Source: Hyphomicrobium sp. 12-62-95 (GTDB taxonomy: Bacteria > Pseudomonadota > Alphaproteobacteria > Rhizobiales > Hyphomicrobiaceae). Taken from it: a stretch of DNA of 64,000 bases. The notes below the pieces were generated by a model. It was not told where the DNA came from. It did no database searches and worked only from the letters and a program-made list of their open reading frames with translations. Where the stretch lies: contig NCCZ01000003.1 of assembly GCA_002279935.1 (NCBI GenBank), forward strand, positions 306,001 to 370,000. The letters are read 5' to 3'. Below are positions 45,051 through 53,215 of the stretch, one piece after another (position 1 is the stretch's first letter; every line of letters begins with the position of its first letter). The translations under genes were made by a program, and so were the position numbers.

Positions 45051-46376
45051 ATGACCGCCCCCCTCGATCTCGTTATCTCCGGCGCCACCGTCGTCAACCA
45101 CGACGGCGAAGGCGTCCGCGACATCGGCATCCGCGATGGCCGGATCGTCGCGCTTGGCCAACTGGGCTCCGCCAAAACCCGCGACACACTCGATGCCCGT
45201 GGCCTCCACATCCTTCCCGGCGTCATCGATACCCAGGTTCACTTCCGCGAACCCGGCCTCACCCACAAGGAAGATCTCGAAACCGGCAGCCGTGCCGCTG
45301 TCGCCGGCGGCGTGACGGCCGTCTTCGAAATGCCCAACACAGCCCCGCTCACCACCTGCGCATCGACGCTGGCCGCCAAGGTGGGCGCCGCCCGCCACCG
45401 CATGCTGTGCGACTTTGCTTTCTTCGTCGGCGGCACGCGCGAAAACATTGAACACATTCCCGAACTGGAGCGCCTGGAAGGCTCCGCCGGCATCAAGGTC
45501 TTCATGGGCTCCTCGACCGGCGATCTTCTCGTCGACGATCCCCCCTCGCTGGAAAAGATTGTCGCCAAGCTCTCACGCCGCGCCTCCTTTCACGCCGAAG
45601 ATGAAGACCGCCTCAAGGCCCGCATGAACCTGCGCGTCCCCGGCGATCCATCATCCCATCCCGTGTGGCGCGACGAGGAGGCGGCCCTCATGGCCACAAA
45701 GCGCCTCGTCGGATACGCCGAAAAGCACCGCCGCCGCGTCCACGTCCTGCACATCTCCACTGCCGAAGAGATGGACTTCCTGCAAGATCACAAGGAGTGG
45801 GCCAGCGTCGAGGTCACGCCCCACCATCTCACGCTCGCCGCCCCTGAATGCTACGAGCAACTCGGCACCTATGTGCAGATGAACCCGCCCGTCCGCGACG
45901 CCCGCCACCGCGACCGCATCTGGAAGGCACTGGCCGACGGCGTCGTTGATGTCCTGGGCTCCGACCACGCCCCGCATACCCGCGAAGAAAAAGACCACGC
46001 CTATCCCGCATCGCACTCGGGCATGACCGGCGTCCAAACCCTCGTCCCCATCATGCTCGACCACGTCAATGCTGGCCGGCTGTCGCTACAACGCCTCGTC
46101 GATCTCACGAGCCACGGCCCGCAGCGCCTCTTCGGCATTCGCGGCAAGGGCCGCATCGCGGTCGGCTGGGACGCCGATCTCACCGTTGTCGATTTGAAAC
46201 GCCGTGAAACCATCCGGGACAATTGGATCGAAAGCCGCGTCGGCTGGACACCTTACGACGGCAAGGACGTCACTGGCTGGCCCGTTGGCACATTCGTCCG
46301 CGGCCGCCGGGTCATGTGGCAAGGCGAACTAGTCAAATCAGGATTCGGAGAACCCGTGCGCTTCTATGATGTGTGA
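45051..46376 (+). CDS. pyrC: Dihydroorotase family amidohydrolase (first metal His replaced by Gln)
   Basis: This 441-residue TIM-barrel amidohydrolase has most dihydroorotase residues: carboxylated Lys149 in GIKVFMGSSTG, His181 in FHAEDED, His234 in HVLHIS and Asp305 in GSDHAPH. The opening HxH motif is DTQVHFREPG, so the first His is Gln62. FREPG and EMPNT are kept. It would cyclise carbamoyl-aspartate in pyrimidine synthesis, if active. I believe relatives with this Gln occur in Alphaproteobacteria, which would suggest a lineage variant; this needs a database check. ATG 45051 has a weak ribosome site. Confidence 0.82.
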   Translation: MTAPLDLVISGATVVNHDGEGVRDIGIRDGRIVALGQLGSAKTRDTLDARGLHILPGVIDTQVHFREPGLTHKEDLETGSRAAVAGGVTAVFEMPNTAPLTTCASTLAAKVGAARHRMLCDFAFFVGGTRENIEHIPELERLEGSAGIKVFMGSSTGDLLVDDPPSLEKIVAKLSRRASFHAEDEDRLKARMNLRVPGDPSSHPVWRDEEAALMATKRLVGYAEKHRRRVHVLHISTAEEMDFLQDHKEWASVEVTPHHLTLAAPECYEQLGTYVQMNPPVRDARHRDRIWKALADGVVDVLGSDHAPHTREEKDHAYPASHSGMTGVQTLVPIMLDHVNAGRLSLQRLVDLTSHGPQRLFGIRGKGRIAVGWDADLTVVDLKRRETIRDNWIESRVGWTPYDGKDVTGWPVGTFVRGRRVMWQGELVKSGFGEPVRFYDV

Positions 46377-46485
46377 CGGATTGGAGGGTTAACGCCGTCT
46401 CCGCCGGGCGGTATGAAGTTGGCACCGGCTTTGCAGATGACCTTTGTAACCCGGCTGTACAAACGGCTTCCCCACACTGGTCGCA

Positions 46486-46719
46486 ATGATGATCTCCACT
46501 GCCTCTCCCACCACCACGTTCGATACCCTGCACGATGCGAGCGCCCTGACCGGTTCGGCGGTCTTGGCGCAAGCGCGTGCGCTGCTGTCGGCGATTCTGA
46601 CAGTGATGTCACTGTTGGCCGCTGCCGCTGGTGTCTATCTCCTGAAGTCGGCACTGGGCATCAATCTTCTGCCCTGGCACTCGCCGCTGCACGATCTTCT
46701 CTACCACCTCGTTCGTTAG
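46486..46719 (+). CDS. Small membrane protein, unknown function
   Basis: The 77-residue protein has one hydrophobic stretch (ARALLSAILTVMSLLAAAAGVYLLKSALG) and a short C-terminus rich in His and Leu. ATG 46486 has no strong ribosome site. A bidirectional terminator follows at 46741. Codon use is consistent with a gene. No family was recognised. Confidence 0.55.
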   Translation: MMISTASPTTTFDTLHDASALTGSAVLAQARALLSAILTVMSLLAAAAGVYLLKSALGINLLPWHSPLHDLLYHLVR

Positions 46720-46740
46720 ACGCGTTTCGCTAGACGGCAC

Positions 46741-46770
46741 AAAAAAAGGCCGCCCACCGGGCGGCCTTTT
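46741..46770. terminator. Bidirectional terminator
   Basis: A 12-bp stem (46744-46755 with 46759-46770) with an ACC loop has A7 on the left and TTTT on the right. It can end both the small membrane gene and the convergent L,D-transpeptidase. Confidence 0.9.
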
Positions 46771-46797
46771 CATTTCGACCAGTTAAGCGGCGCCGCG

Positions 46798-47514
46798 CTA
46801 GTTCACCACGTGCACCGGTGTACCCTGCTTCACGAGTTTGGCCAGATGCACCACATGACCGTTGTGCATGCGGATGCAGCCCGACGATGCTTCCGTGCCG
46901 ATCGAACTAGAATCGTTTGTTCCATGGATCCGGTACAGCGAGCTGCCAAGATAGATGGCCTTCGCGCCGAGCGGATTGTTAATACCGCCCGTCATTTTCA
47001 CCGGCAGATGCGGCTTGCGCTGGCGCATCTCTTCCGGCGGCACCCAATCCGGCCAGGCCTTCACGCCCGAGACCTTCTGCGTGCCCGTCCACTTGAAGCC
47101 CTTCTTGCCGACCGCGACCGGATAGGCATACGCCTTGCCGTCACCCAGCACGTAGTAGAGCTTCTTTTGCGATTGATCGACGACGACCGAGCCCTTCTTG
47201 TGGCCCTTGCTGTATGACACAACCTGCGGGGCCTGGGCGGAGATAGCCGGCTTGCCGCCACCCTGCATCAAGGCCTTGGGTTTGCCGGAAAACTGCGGCG
47301 GCTTCTGCGGCTTCATCGCGGCTGGGCCAAATGCGGCTACCGACGGCTGAGCCTTCTGCTTATTGGGCTTGAACATTCCAAACCCGCCACTTGTTGCGGG
47401 CTTCGAGCGGGGCATGTCGCCCCACATGCCGTAGGCGCCGGGAATCTCGGCCAATGCGGGCGAAGCCATCGCGAACAGCAAGCCGGCGACGGCGGCGAGA
47501 TGACGAACTCTCAT
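46798..47514 (-). CDS. L,D-transpeptidase, small ErfK/YkuD type
   Basis: This 238-residue secreted protein has a signal peptide (LAAVAGLLFAMASPALA). A YkuD domain contains IHGTNDSSSIGTEASSGCIRM, with the nucleophile Cys near 213. Residues 30-100 form a Pro/Lys-rich linker. It modifies peptidoglycan in the periplasm, either by 3-3 cross-linking or by attaching proteins. ATG 47514 has AAGGG upstream. A much larger L,D-transpeptidase lies at 14635. Confidence 0.9.
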   Translation of the reverse strand: MRVRHLAAVAGLLFAMASPALAEIPGAYGMWGDMPRSKPATSGGFGMFKPNKQKAQPSVAAFGPAAMKPQKPPQFSGKPKALMQGGGKPAISAQAPQVVSYSKGHKKGSVVVDQSQKKLYYVLGDGKAYAYPVAVGKKGFKWTGTQKVSGVKAWPDWVPPEEMRQRKPHLPVKMTGGINNPLGAKAIYLGSSLYRIHGTNDSSSIGTEASSGCIRMHNGHVVHLAKLVKQGTPVHVVN

Positions 47515-47927
47515 AACAAAACCCTTCAACTTGAAAGCCAAGCAACGAGCGGAACGAAGCGCCGGAAAGTGCAGCGCACCGCCCCAGCTTCGAAACTCAC
47601 TTTTTGCTCCCTAACAGAGTAAAGCAGATGATGGAACCCTCAGATGACAAGCTATTTTTGACGATTTGCCGCAAGCTCAAATCTGCCCACGGCAAGCGCT
47701 CCACTTTTTGGCTGTGAGTTGAGGCGGTTGCCTCTCTGCCCCTTTTCTCACCCGCGACCTCTGGCCTCCCCGCGGCGGCAAAGCTCCCGCCGCCCCCTGA
47801 CCATGGACAAGCGGTGATCGCCTCACTACCTATGGAGATCTTTACGTTGCCCGCGTCCGGGGCGTTGTTGCAGCGACGCCGTCAGGGCGGACGAAAGAAG
47901 CGCCGGGAGCGCACGGGCCAAACACGC
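47515..47927. other. Intergenic region between the L,D-transpeptidase and LysE-type genes
   Basis: This is a 413-bp divergent promoter region. The frame of the LysE-type gene stays open from 47814, but that extension is Arg-rich and lacks membrane segments, so I treat it as untranslated. No clear operator or RNA structure was seen. Confidence 0.45.
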
Positions 47928-48599
47928 ATGGATTTCATCCCCAATCCCCTCATCATCCCGATTGGTTTGATTATCGGCGTTCTCGTCGCGGCGCCTGTGG
48001 GGCCAGTGAACGTCCTGTGCATTCAGCGCGCGATCGAACGGGGATTTTTCGGCGGTCTGGCCGCTGGCATCGGCGCCGTTCTGGGCGACGGCACCATCGC
48101 ACTCTTTGCCGCGCTGGGCGTCGGCGCGATCTCCGGCGCAATCGAATATCACCGCACGGCCATTCAGATCGTCGGCGGCTTGGCTCTGGCCGCCTTCGGC
48201 ATCAAGCTTTACCTGACCGTCCCACCGATAGAAGCCGAAGCGCGCATTGATCCAGAGAAGACATCGTTACGCGACTTTGTCTGGGACATTCCGCAAACCT
48301 TTTTCCTCACCATCACCAACCCCGGGGCGGTGCTTGGGCTGTTTGCAATCTTCGGCGGTGTTTCGACATTCGTGGAAGTCCACACAACCATCGACGCCCT
48401 GTTGATGGTGGCCGCTATCATGGCTGGAAGTCTCGCGTGGTGGATCTTCCTATCGAACCTGATCAGCCGCTTCCGGCACCTGGTCGATGCCAATCGACTG
48501 CAGACGATCAACCGCTACGCCGGCATCGCACTTATTGTATTTGGGGCCATTCTCATCGGAGAAATGGCGATCAAGGGCGGATTGGGCTGGGGTCACTAA
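47928..48599 (+). CDS. LysE family transporter
   Basis: The 223-residue inner-membrane protein has the LysE/RhtB signature VAAPVGPVNVLCIQRAIERG near the start and about six hydrophobic helices; NPGAVLGLFAIFGG is another family feature. Such proteins export amino acids or related solutes. The ATG at 47928 gives a normal LysE N-terminus. The exported compound cannot be predicted. Confidence 0.85.
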   Translation: MDFIPNPLIIPIGLIIGVLVAAPVGPVNVLCIQRAIERGFFGGLAAGIGAVLGDGTIALFAALGVGAISGAIEYHRTAIQIVGGLALAAFGIKLYLTVPPIEAEARIDPEKTSLRDFVWDIPQTFFLTITNPGAVLGLFAIFGGVSTFVEVHTTIDALLMVAAIMAGSLAWWIFLSNLISRFRHLVDANRLQTINRYAGIALIVFGAILIGEMAIKGGLGWGH

Positions 48600-48624
48600 A
48601 ACCGCCCCCCCCCAACGCTTCACT

Positions 48625-48876
48625 CTACTGGACCACCCGGCCAAGCGTGAACTCCCCCTGCATCAAGCGCCGTTCCAGTCCGCGCGCCAATTCAACGACG
48701 GCATCTTCGCCATAAAGCGACACCAGATCGGTCAGCGCCGCGAAAAGCGCCGCATAAGCCATCTGTTCCGATGTCACGCCATTCTCGGTGCCCTCATCCC
48801 AAGCAGCCAGGATCAGTCCAAGTGCCTTGAAACTGTGGTCGTCGCTCTCAGCCAGTTCGCGTGCTTCCGGGTTCAT
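48625..48876 (-). CDS. Hypothetical small protein
   Basis: The 83-residue, mostly helical, acidic protein (LILAAWDEGTENGVTSEQMAYAALFAALTDLVSLYGEDAVVELARGL) is of unknown family. ATG 48876 has GGGAGAGGACGC upstream, a strong site, and is preferred to 48900. It is convergent with the LysE-type gene. Confidence 0.68.
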   Translation of the reverse strand: MNPEARELAESDDHSFKALGLILAAWDEGTENGVTSEQMAYAALFAALTDLVSLYGEDAVVELARGLERRLMQGEFTLGRVVQ

Positions 48877-49012
48877 GCGTCCTCTCCCACCCTTAGACAT
48901 CGGACACTGCCCCCAGTGCCAATAACTTCACTCGTATCTGCGCTTAACACGGACGCGATGCACGCGGGGCTGTAGCAGCAATTCAGGGTAAATCGCTAAG
49001 GTGAGCGAAAGC

Positions 49013-49417
49013 TTATGGCGCCTTTTCGACGAGCGCGTCCGTCAGTTCGACAGCTTCGATCATGAACCGTTCAATAGCCGTCTGCGCCGAAGGCGTGCAC
49101 GTCGTGTACGTGCGGCTATAGCTGCGATAACCTTGATTAAAGCTGCGCGTGATGCGCGCCTTCCGCTGTGCGCTGGCGGTCTCGGCATCGATCAACGTGC
49201 GCATGTGATCGCGCCACCGTTGGCCGTCATTGGCCGAGCACAGCTCGCGCAGGTAGTGCACCGCGCCCAGAATTTCAGACAAGCGCATAAGCTGCTCGTC
49301 ATAGGGCTTGGCATCCTGCGCATGGGCCGCCGGCGCCGCCGCTAAAAAACACCACGCGGCCATCGCAGCAGTGTGCAAGCGCATCGCTCGTCTCAATCGT
49401 GCCGGGGTTGCAGACAT
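49013..49417 (-). CDS. TIGR02301 family secreted protein
   Basis: The 134-residue protein has a signal peptide (LHTAAMAAWCFLAAAPAAHA) and the TIGR02301 pattern: PYDEQLMRLSEILGAVHYLRELC, GQRWRDHM and SFNQGYRSYSRTYTTCT. Two conserved Cys could form a disulfide. The family occurs mainly in Rhizobiales and has no known function. The start could also be 49384. It is divergent from the SRAP gene. Confidence 0.85.
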   Translation of the reverse strand: MSATPARLRRAMRLHTAAMAAWCFLAAAPAAHAQDAKPYDEQLMRLSEILGAVHYLRELCSANDGQRWRDHMRTLIDAETASAQRKARITRSFNQGYRSYSRTYTTCTPSAQTAIERFMIEAVELTDALVEKAP

Positions 49418-49583
49418 TGCCGGTTCCGTTGGCGGCCACTATCTTCAGGCCATCGCCATGATGTCGGGCCCGGTTATGGCGCCGTCGTGGCGTTGGCGCT
49501 TGTAGCATCGATTCTCTGCCGCCACACGCGGCTCGGGCCGGCCACCGCATGTGGCCGCTGCTGAAGACGAAATGTGAGGCCAT

Positions 49584-50255
49584 ATGTGCTCGAGATACAG
49601 TCTGACCGCGCCTCCTGAAGCCGTTCGCGCCTATTTTGCCACCGGCAACGCCCTAGAGTTTCCCGCCCGCTACAATATCGCTCCTACCCAGCCCGTCCTC
49701 ATCGTCCGCCGCACGCTATCCGGCGAACGCGAGCAATATCTGGTGCGCTGGGGGTTGATCCCGTCCTGGGTGAAGGATCCCCGCGACTTCACGACAATAA
49801 TCAATGCCCGCTCCGAGACCGCCGCCGAAAAGCCCTCCTTCCGCGGCGCCATGCGCCATCGCCGCTGCCTCGTTCCCGCGACCGGCTTCTATGAATGGAC
49901 CGGCAAGCCCGGCGCAAAACAGCCCCACCTCTTCCGTCCCCGTGACGGCGGCCTGATTGCCATGGCCGGACTAGCCGAGCATTGGGTCGGCGCCGACGGG
50001 AGCGAACTGGAAACCATGGCCATCCTGACGACGTCAGCGAACACCACCATGGAGCCGTTCCACGACCGTATGCCTGTGATCATCACGCCGGACCATTTCG
50101 ACGCCTGGCTGGACTGCACCTCCGGCACCTCTAAGTTCGCCGAAAGCCTTCTGGCTCCGGCCCCTGCTGACCTTTTGGAGGTGGTCGACGTCAGCCGGAG
50201 CCTCAACAACCCACGCAACGAGGGCCCCGCCCTCCATAGCGCCCCTGACGCATGA
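49584..50255 (+). CDS. SOS response-associated peptidase family protein (SRAP, YedK/HMCES-like)
   Basis: The 223-residue protein begins MCSRYS, so Cys2 becomes the N-terminal nucleophile that traps abasic sites as a thiazolidine adduct. RYNIAPTQP, VPATGFYEW (Glu) and PFHDRMPVI (His) complete the SRAP active site. It shields abasic sites in single-stranded DNA. ATG 49584 with TGAGGCC upstream is required, since the Cys must follow it. It is monocistronic. Confidence 0.95.
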   Translation: MCSRYSLTAPPEAVRAYFATGNALEFPARYNIAPTQPVLIVRRTLSGEREQYLVRWGLIPSWVKDPRDFTTIINARSETAAEKPSFRGAMRHRRCLVPATGFYEWTGKPGAKQPHLFRPRDGGLIAMAGLAEHWVGADGSELETMAILTTSANTTMEPFHDRMPVIITPDHFDAWLDCTSGTSKFAESLLAPAPADLLEVVDVSRSLNNPRNEGPALHSAPDA

Positions 50256-50548
50256 GACGCCCGACCTTCACCCCTGTTGGAACGTGTAAACACCTTTCTC
50301 CAAGCCATTGAAGTCGAAGACAGCCGGGTCATTCACCAAAGATCAGACGAACGCCCGTCGCCCCCTCGCGATTGCCGCGGGAACCGACTATTCTCAAACT
50401 TGGTCGAAGGATGCCGGACCTCGGGGGCGGCCCGGCCAGGGCGAGGGCCCACCCAGCGGCACGCCCTCGACAAAATCGTATCGCATCATCCCGAGTTTGA
50501 ATTCTATAAAGCGGCGGGCGAACCCAGTCCCGGCCAGGAGTGACGAGT

Positions 50549-52327
50549 ATGGCGTATCGCGGCGGAGACTTGGATTTGCGCACCCCGCGCACCTGGAGTG
50601 CATCGGTCCCCGAACCGGCACCTACTCCGATCTATGAAACGAGGCCGCGCGGCGCCTACACGCCCGGCCCCATTTGGGTCGACGAAGTTGTCCTCGCCTG
50701 TGTCAACCACGCCTACGATGTGGCCCTCGCCCATCGCGCCGCCGAAGTCCGGCTCGAGCATCTGCTGCACGCCTTGACCCGCATCGACACCGCCGCCGAG
50801 GTGCTGGAAATCCGCGGCATTCGCGTGTCCACCCTGCGCCGTGAAAGTGCAACGGCCATCGCCAGCGAACTTCCTGTCGGGCTCCCGACAGGCGAAGCCG
50901 GCCCCCGCCACTCCGAGGAACTGGAGCATGTCTTGCGCGCAGCCAGCCTCATCGCCTCGCGCCGCAACGCGCCCGCAAGCGTCGACGATCTCTTGCATTT
51001 AATGCTCGATGTCGAACCAGACCTTCCCGGTCTCGGTCTGCTCGCGCGCATCGATCAGCGCTTCGCCGCCCCCACGAACGGCGGTTCCTACACGCGCACG
51101 CAGCGCTCTGGCTACAACGCGCGGTACGTCACGTCGCAACCCGAGCCGCAGCCAGCACCGACGCCGCCGCAGCCGCAATACACCTCCGCGCCTTACGCAC
51201 CGCGTGAGGCTCCACGCCCGCCCCGCGGCGACTTTGGCAATGGCGGCGTCGATACCGTGCAGAACTCCCGTCTTGATGCCCTTGAGCAGATGATGCGCGC
51301 GCTGAGCGCCGATCTAGGCACCGAGCGCAAGACGTTTACCGGCCTCATGGGCGATCTTCAGCGCGAGGTCACGGGCCTGCGCGCCTCGCCCGTGGACATC
51401 AGCCCCATTGCCGATCGGGTTGCCACGATTGAGCGCTCCGTCACCGCCGGCTTTGAACAATTCTCCCTGGCATTGGCGTCGATTGAAAACGATATCCGCG
51501 CCCGCGCCCCGCAGCAAATCGACCTCACGCCGTTGAACAACCGCCTCGAGATCATCGAAGAAGCCGTCCTGTCGCGCGACGGCGATAAAATCATCGGCAA
51601 TTTTTTGGAACGTATCGACCGGCTTGAAACCACGTTGGCCGGCGAGCGCACGCGTGCTGCCGAGGCCGGTGCAGCGCTGCGCGGCGAAGTCGGGCAGTTG
51701 GCGCAAATGGTCGGTGCGCACCGCGCCGAGATCTTGAAATCTATTTTCCCCTTCAACGACCGCTTCTCCGAGGTTCGCTCCTCCGTTGACGCGCGCCACG
51801 CCGAAACCGGTGAAACTTTGCGCGCCCTGGCCGACCGCGTCGCCGCCGTCGAGCGCCTCGTGACGGACACACTGCAAAAAGTCATCGAAGGCCAAACAGC
51901 CGCCCGCGAAGACCTCGCCGAAGTCTCCGACGCAATCGTCAAGCTCAACGCCAACCAGCACACGCTTGCCGGCAACATCGAGCAGACGCGCAACGACACC
52001 CGCGAGACCCTCACAGCGTTGCGCGACGATGTCGGTGCCTTCCGGGAAAACTTCGCCGTTACGGCCGCAAGCCTGACAAGCGGAGTGGACGCATTGGGTC
52101 CGCGCTTCTCCATTATCGAAGGCGAGACGCAGCGCATCGGCGGCGCAGTCGAAGGGCTTTCAGGCACCGTCGAGAACATGCACCGTGTCACCATCGAGCG
52201 GTACTACCGGCGCAACCGCTTCTGGTACTGGCTCTTCGGCACGGACGACTGGGTGGCCGCCAGCTGGCCGTCCCAATCGCACCGCATCGCCGAGGAATTG
52301 AAGTCGGTCAAAACCAGCCGTCGTTAA
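50549..52327 (+). CDS. Clp_N-like domain fused to a long coiled-coil protein
   Basis: This is a 592-residue protein. Residues about 43-165 resemble a Clp amino-terminal double repeat: VDEVVLACVNHAYDVALAHRAAEVRLEHLLHAL, then HSEELEHVLRAASLIASRRNAPASVDDLLHLML. A Pro/Gln-rich linker leads to about 300 residues of heptad-like helix (RLDALEQMMRAL... VERLVTDTLQKVIEG). The end RYYRRNRFWYWLFGTDDW is aromatic and could touch a membrane. No ATPase domain is present. ATG 50549 with GGAG upstream is chosen over a GTG at 50540. It might be an adaptor or scaffold; the function is unknown. Confidence 0.72.
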   Translation: MAYRGGDLDLRTPRTWSASVPEPAPTPIYETRPRGAYTPGPIWVDEVVLACVNHAYDVALAHRAAEVRLEHLLHALTRIDTAAEVLEIRGIRVSTLRRESATAIASELPVGLPTGEAGPRHSEELEHVLRAASLIASRRNAPASVDDLLHLMLDVEPDLPGLGLLARIDQRFAAPTNGGSYTRTQRSGYNARYVTSQPEPQPAPTPPQPQYTSAPYAPREAPRPPRGDFGNGGVDTVQNSRLDALEQMMRALSADLGTERKTFTGLMGDLQREVTGLRASPVDISPIADRVATIERSVTAGFEQFSLALASIENDIRARAPQQIDLTPLNNRLEIIEEAVLSRDGDKIIGNFLERIDRLETTLAGERTRAAEAGAALRGEVGQLAQMVGAHRAEILKSIFPFNDRFSEVRSSVDARHAETGETLRALADRVAAVERLVTDTLQKVIEGQTAAREDLAEVSDAIVKLNANQHTLAGNIEQTRNDTRETLTALRDDVGAFRENFAVTAASLTSGVDALGPRFSIIEGETQRIGGAVEGLSGTVENMHRVTIERYYRRNRFWYWLFGTDDWVAASWPSQSHRIAEELKSVKTSRR

Positions 52328-52388
52328 CCCCGTTCGCTAACGCTGGCACGCCGCTTGCTGCCGAAATGCCAAACCAGACGTCAAACCA

Positions 52389-52418
52389 TCCGGGCCGCCG
52401 CCCGGACGTTTCGTTCTG
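52389..52418 (+). terminator. Hairpin after the Clp_N-like gene
   Basis: A 7-bp GC stem (52389-52395 with 52400-52406) has a CGCC tetraloop and is followed by CGTTTCGTTCT. The T-run is interrupted, so termination is plausible but not certain. Confidence 0.45.
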
Positions 52419-52434
52419 ACGCGCGAGGCGTTTC

Positions 52435-53211
52435 ATGTCTGCACCAAACGATCCCCGTCCCATCGTCCTGCTGACCGCCGGTGGCACGCTCGCCAACATC
52501 GTTACCAACGGCCTTGCGGCCCGCCTCGGCACCATCACGGTTATTGAAGAGAGCCCGGAAACCAAAGGCCAGGTCATTCGCCGCCGGGCCCGCCTCCAGG
52601 GCTGGGTCACGGCTCTAGGGCAAGTCGGATTTGGCCTCGCCCAACGCGTGCTCTGGCCCAACGCGGGCCGCCTCGCCGCCATCTCGAAACAGCACGGTCT
52701 TGATCCGTTGCAACCCGCTGGTCTCACCCTCCACCGCGTGCCGTCGGTAAATTCCCCCGAATGCCGCGCGATCCTTGCGCGTTTGAACCCCGGCGTCGTG
52801 GGCGTCTATGGCACGCGCATCCTGAAACCCGCGACGCTCGGGTCCGTTGCCGCGCCCTTCATCAACTACCATGCGGGCATCAACCCGAAGTATCGCGGCC
52901 AGCATCCGGGTTATTGGGCACTCGCCGAAGGCGACGCCGAAAATGCCGGCGTCACGATCCATCTCGTCGACGAAGGTGTCGACACCGGTTCGGTGCTCTA
53001 CCAGACGCGCGTCACGTTCGCGCCCGAAGACACAATCGCCAGCTATCAACACCTGCAGGCGGCCCATGCGATCCCGCTCTTCGCCCGCGCCATTGAAGAC
53101 GCGAAAGCTGGCCGCCTCGCGCCGCGCGCAGTCGATCTTCCCTCGCGCCAGTATTTTCCGCCGACACTGTGGGGCTATCTCGCCACCGGTCTCACGCGCG
53201 GTGTCTGGTAG
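52435..53211 (+). CDS. Formyltransferase family protein
   Basis: This 258-residue protein has the formyltransferase core INYHAGINPKYRGQHPGYWAL followed by GVTIHLVDEGVDTG, with the Asn-His-Asp style catalytic set of Fmt/PurN enzymes. The N-terminal part (IVLLTAGGTLANIVTNGLAARLG) is a Rossmann-like lead. It is shorter than Fmt and lacks the C-terminal tRNA domain. It probably uses formyl-tetrahydrofolate on a sugar amine or other amine. No sugar-nucleotide genes are adjacent, so the acceptor is unknown. GAGGCG precedes the ATG. Confidence 0.82.
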   Translation: MSAPNDPRPIVLLTAGGTLANIVTNGLAARLGTITVIEESPETKGQVIRRRARLQGWVTALGQVGFGLAQRVLWPNAGRLAAISKQHGLDPLQPAGLTLHRVPSVNSPECRAILARLNPGVVGVYGTRILKPATLGSVAAPFINYHAGINPKYRGQHPGYWALAEGDAENAGVTIHLVDEGVDTGSVLYQTRVTFAPEDTIASYQHLQAAHAIPLFARAIEDAKAGRLAPRAVDLPSRQYFPPTLWGYLATGLTRGVW

Positions 53212-53215
53212 CGCC

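Noticed and set aside
50277..50543. Possible small gene between the SRAP and Clp_N-like genes
   Set aside because: Overlapping open frames exist in several phases with no ribosome site; best seen as the promoter region of the downstream gene.
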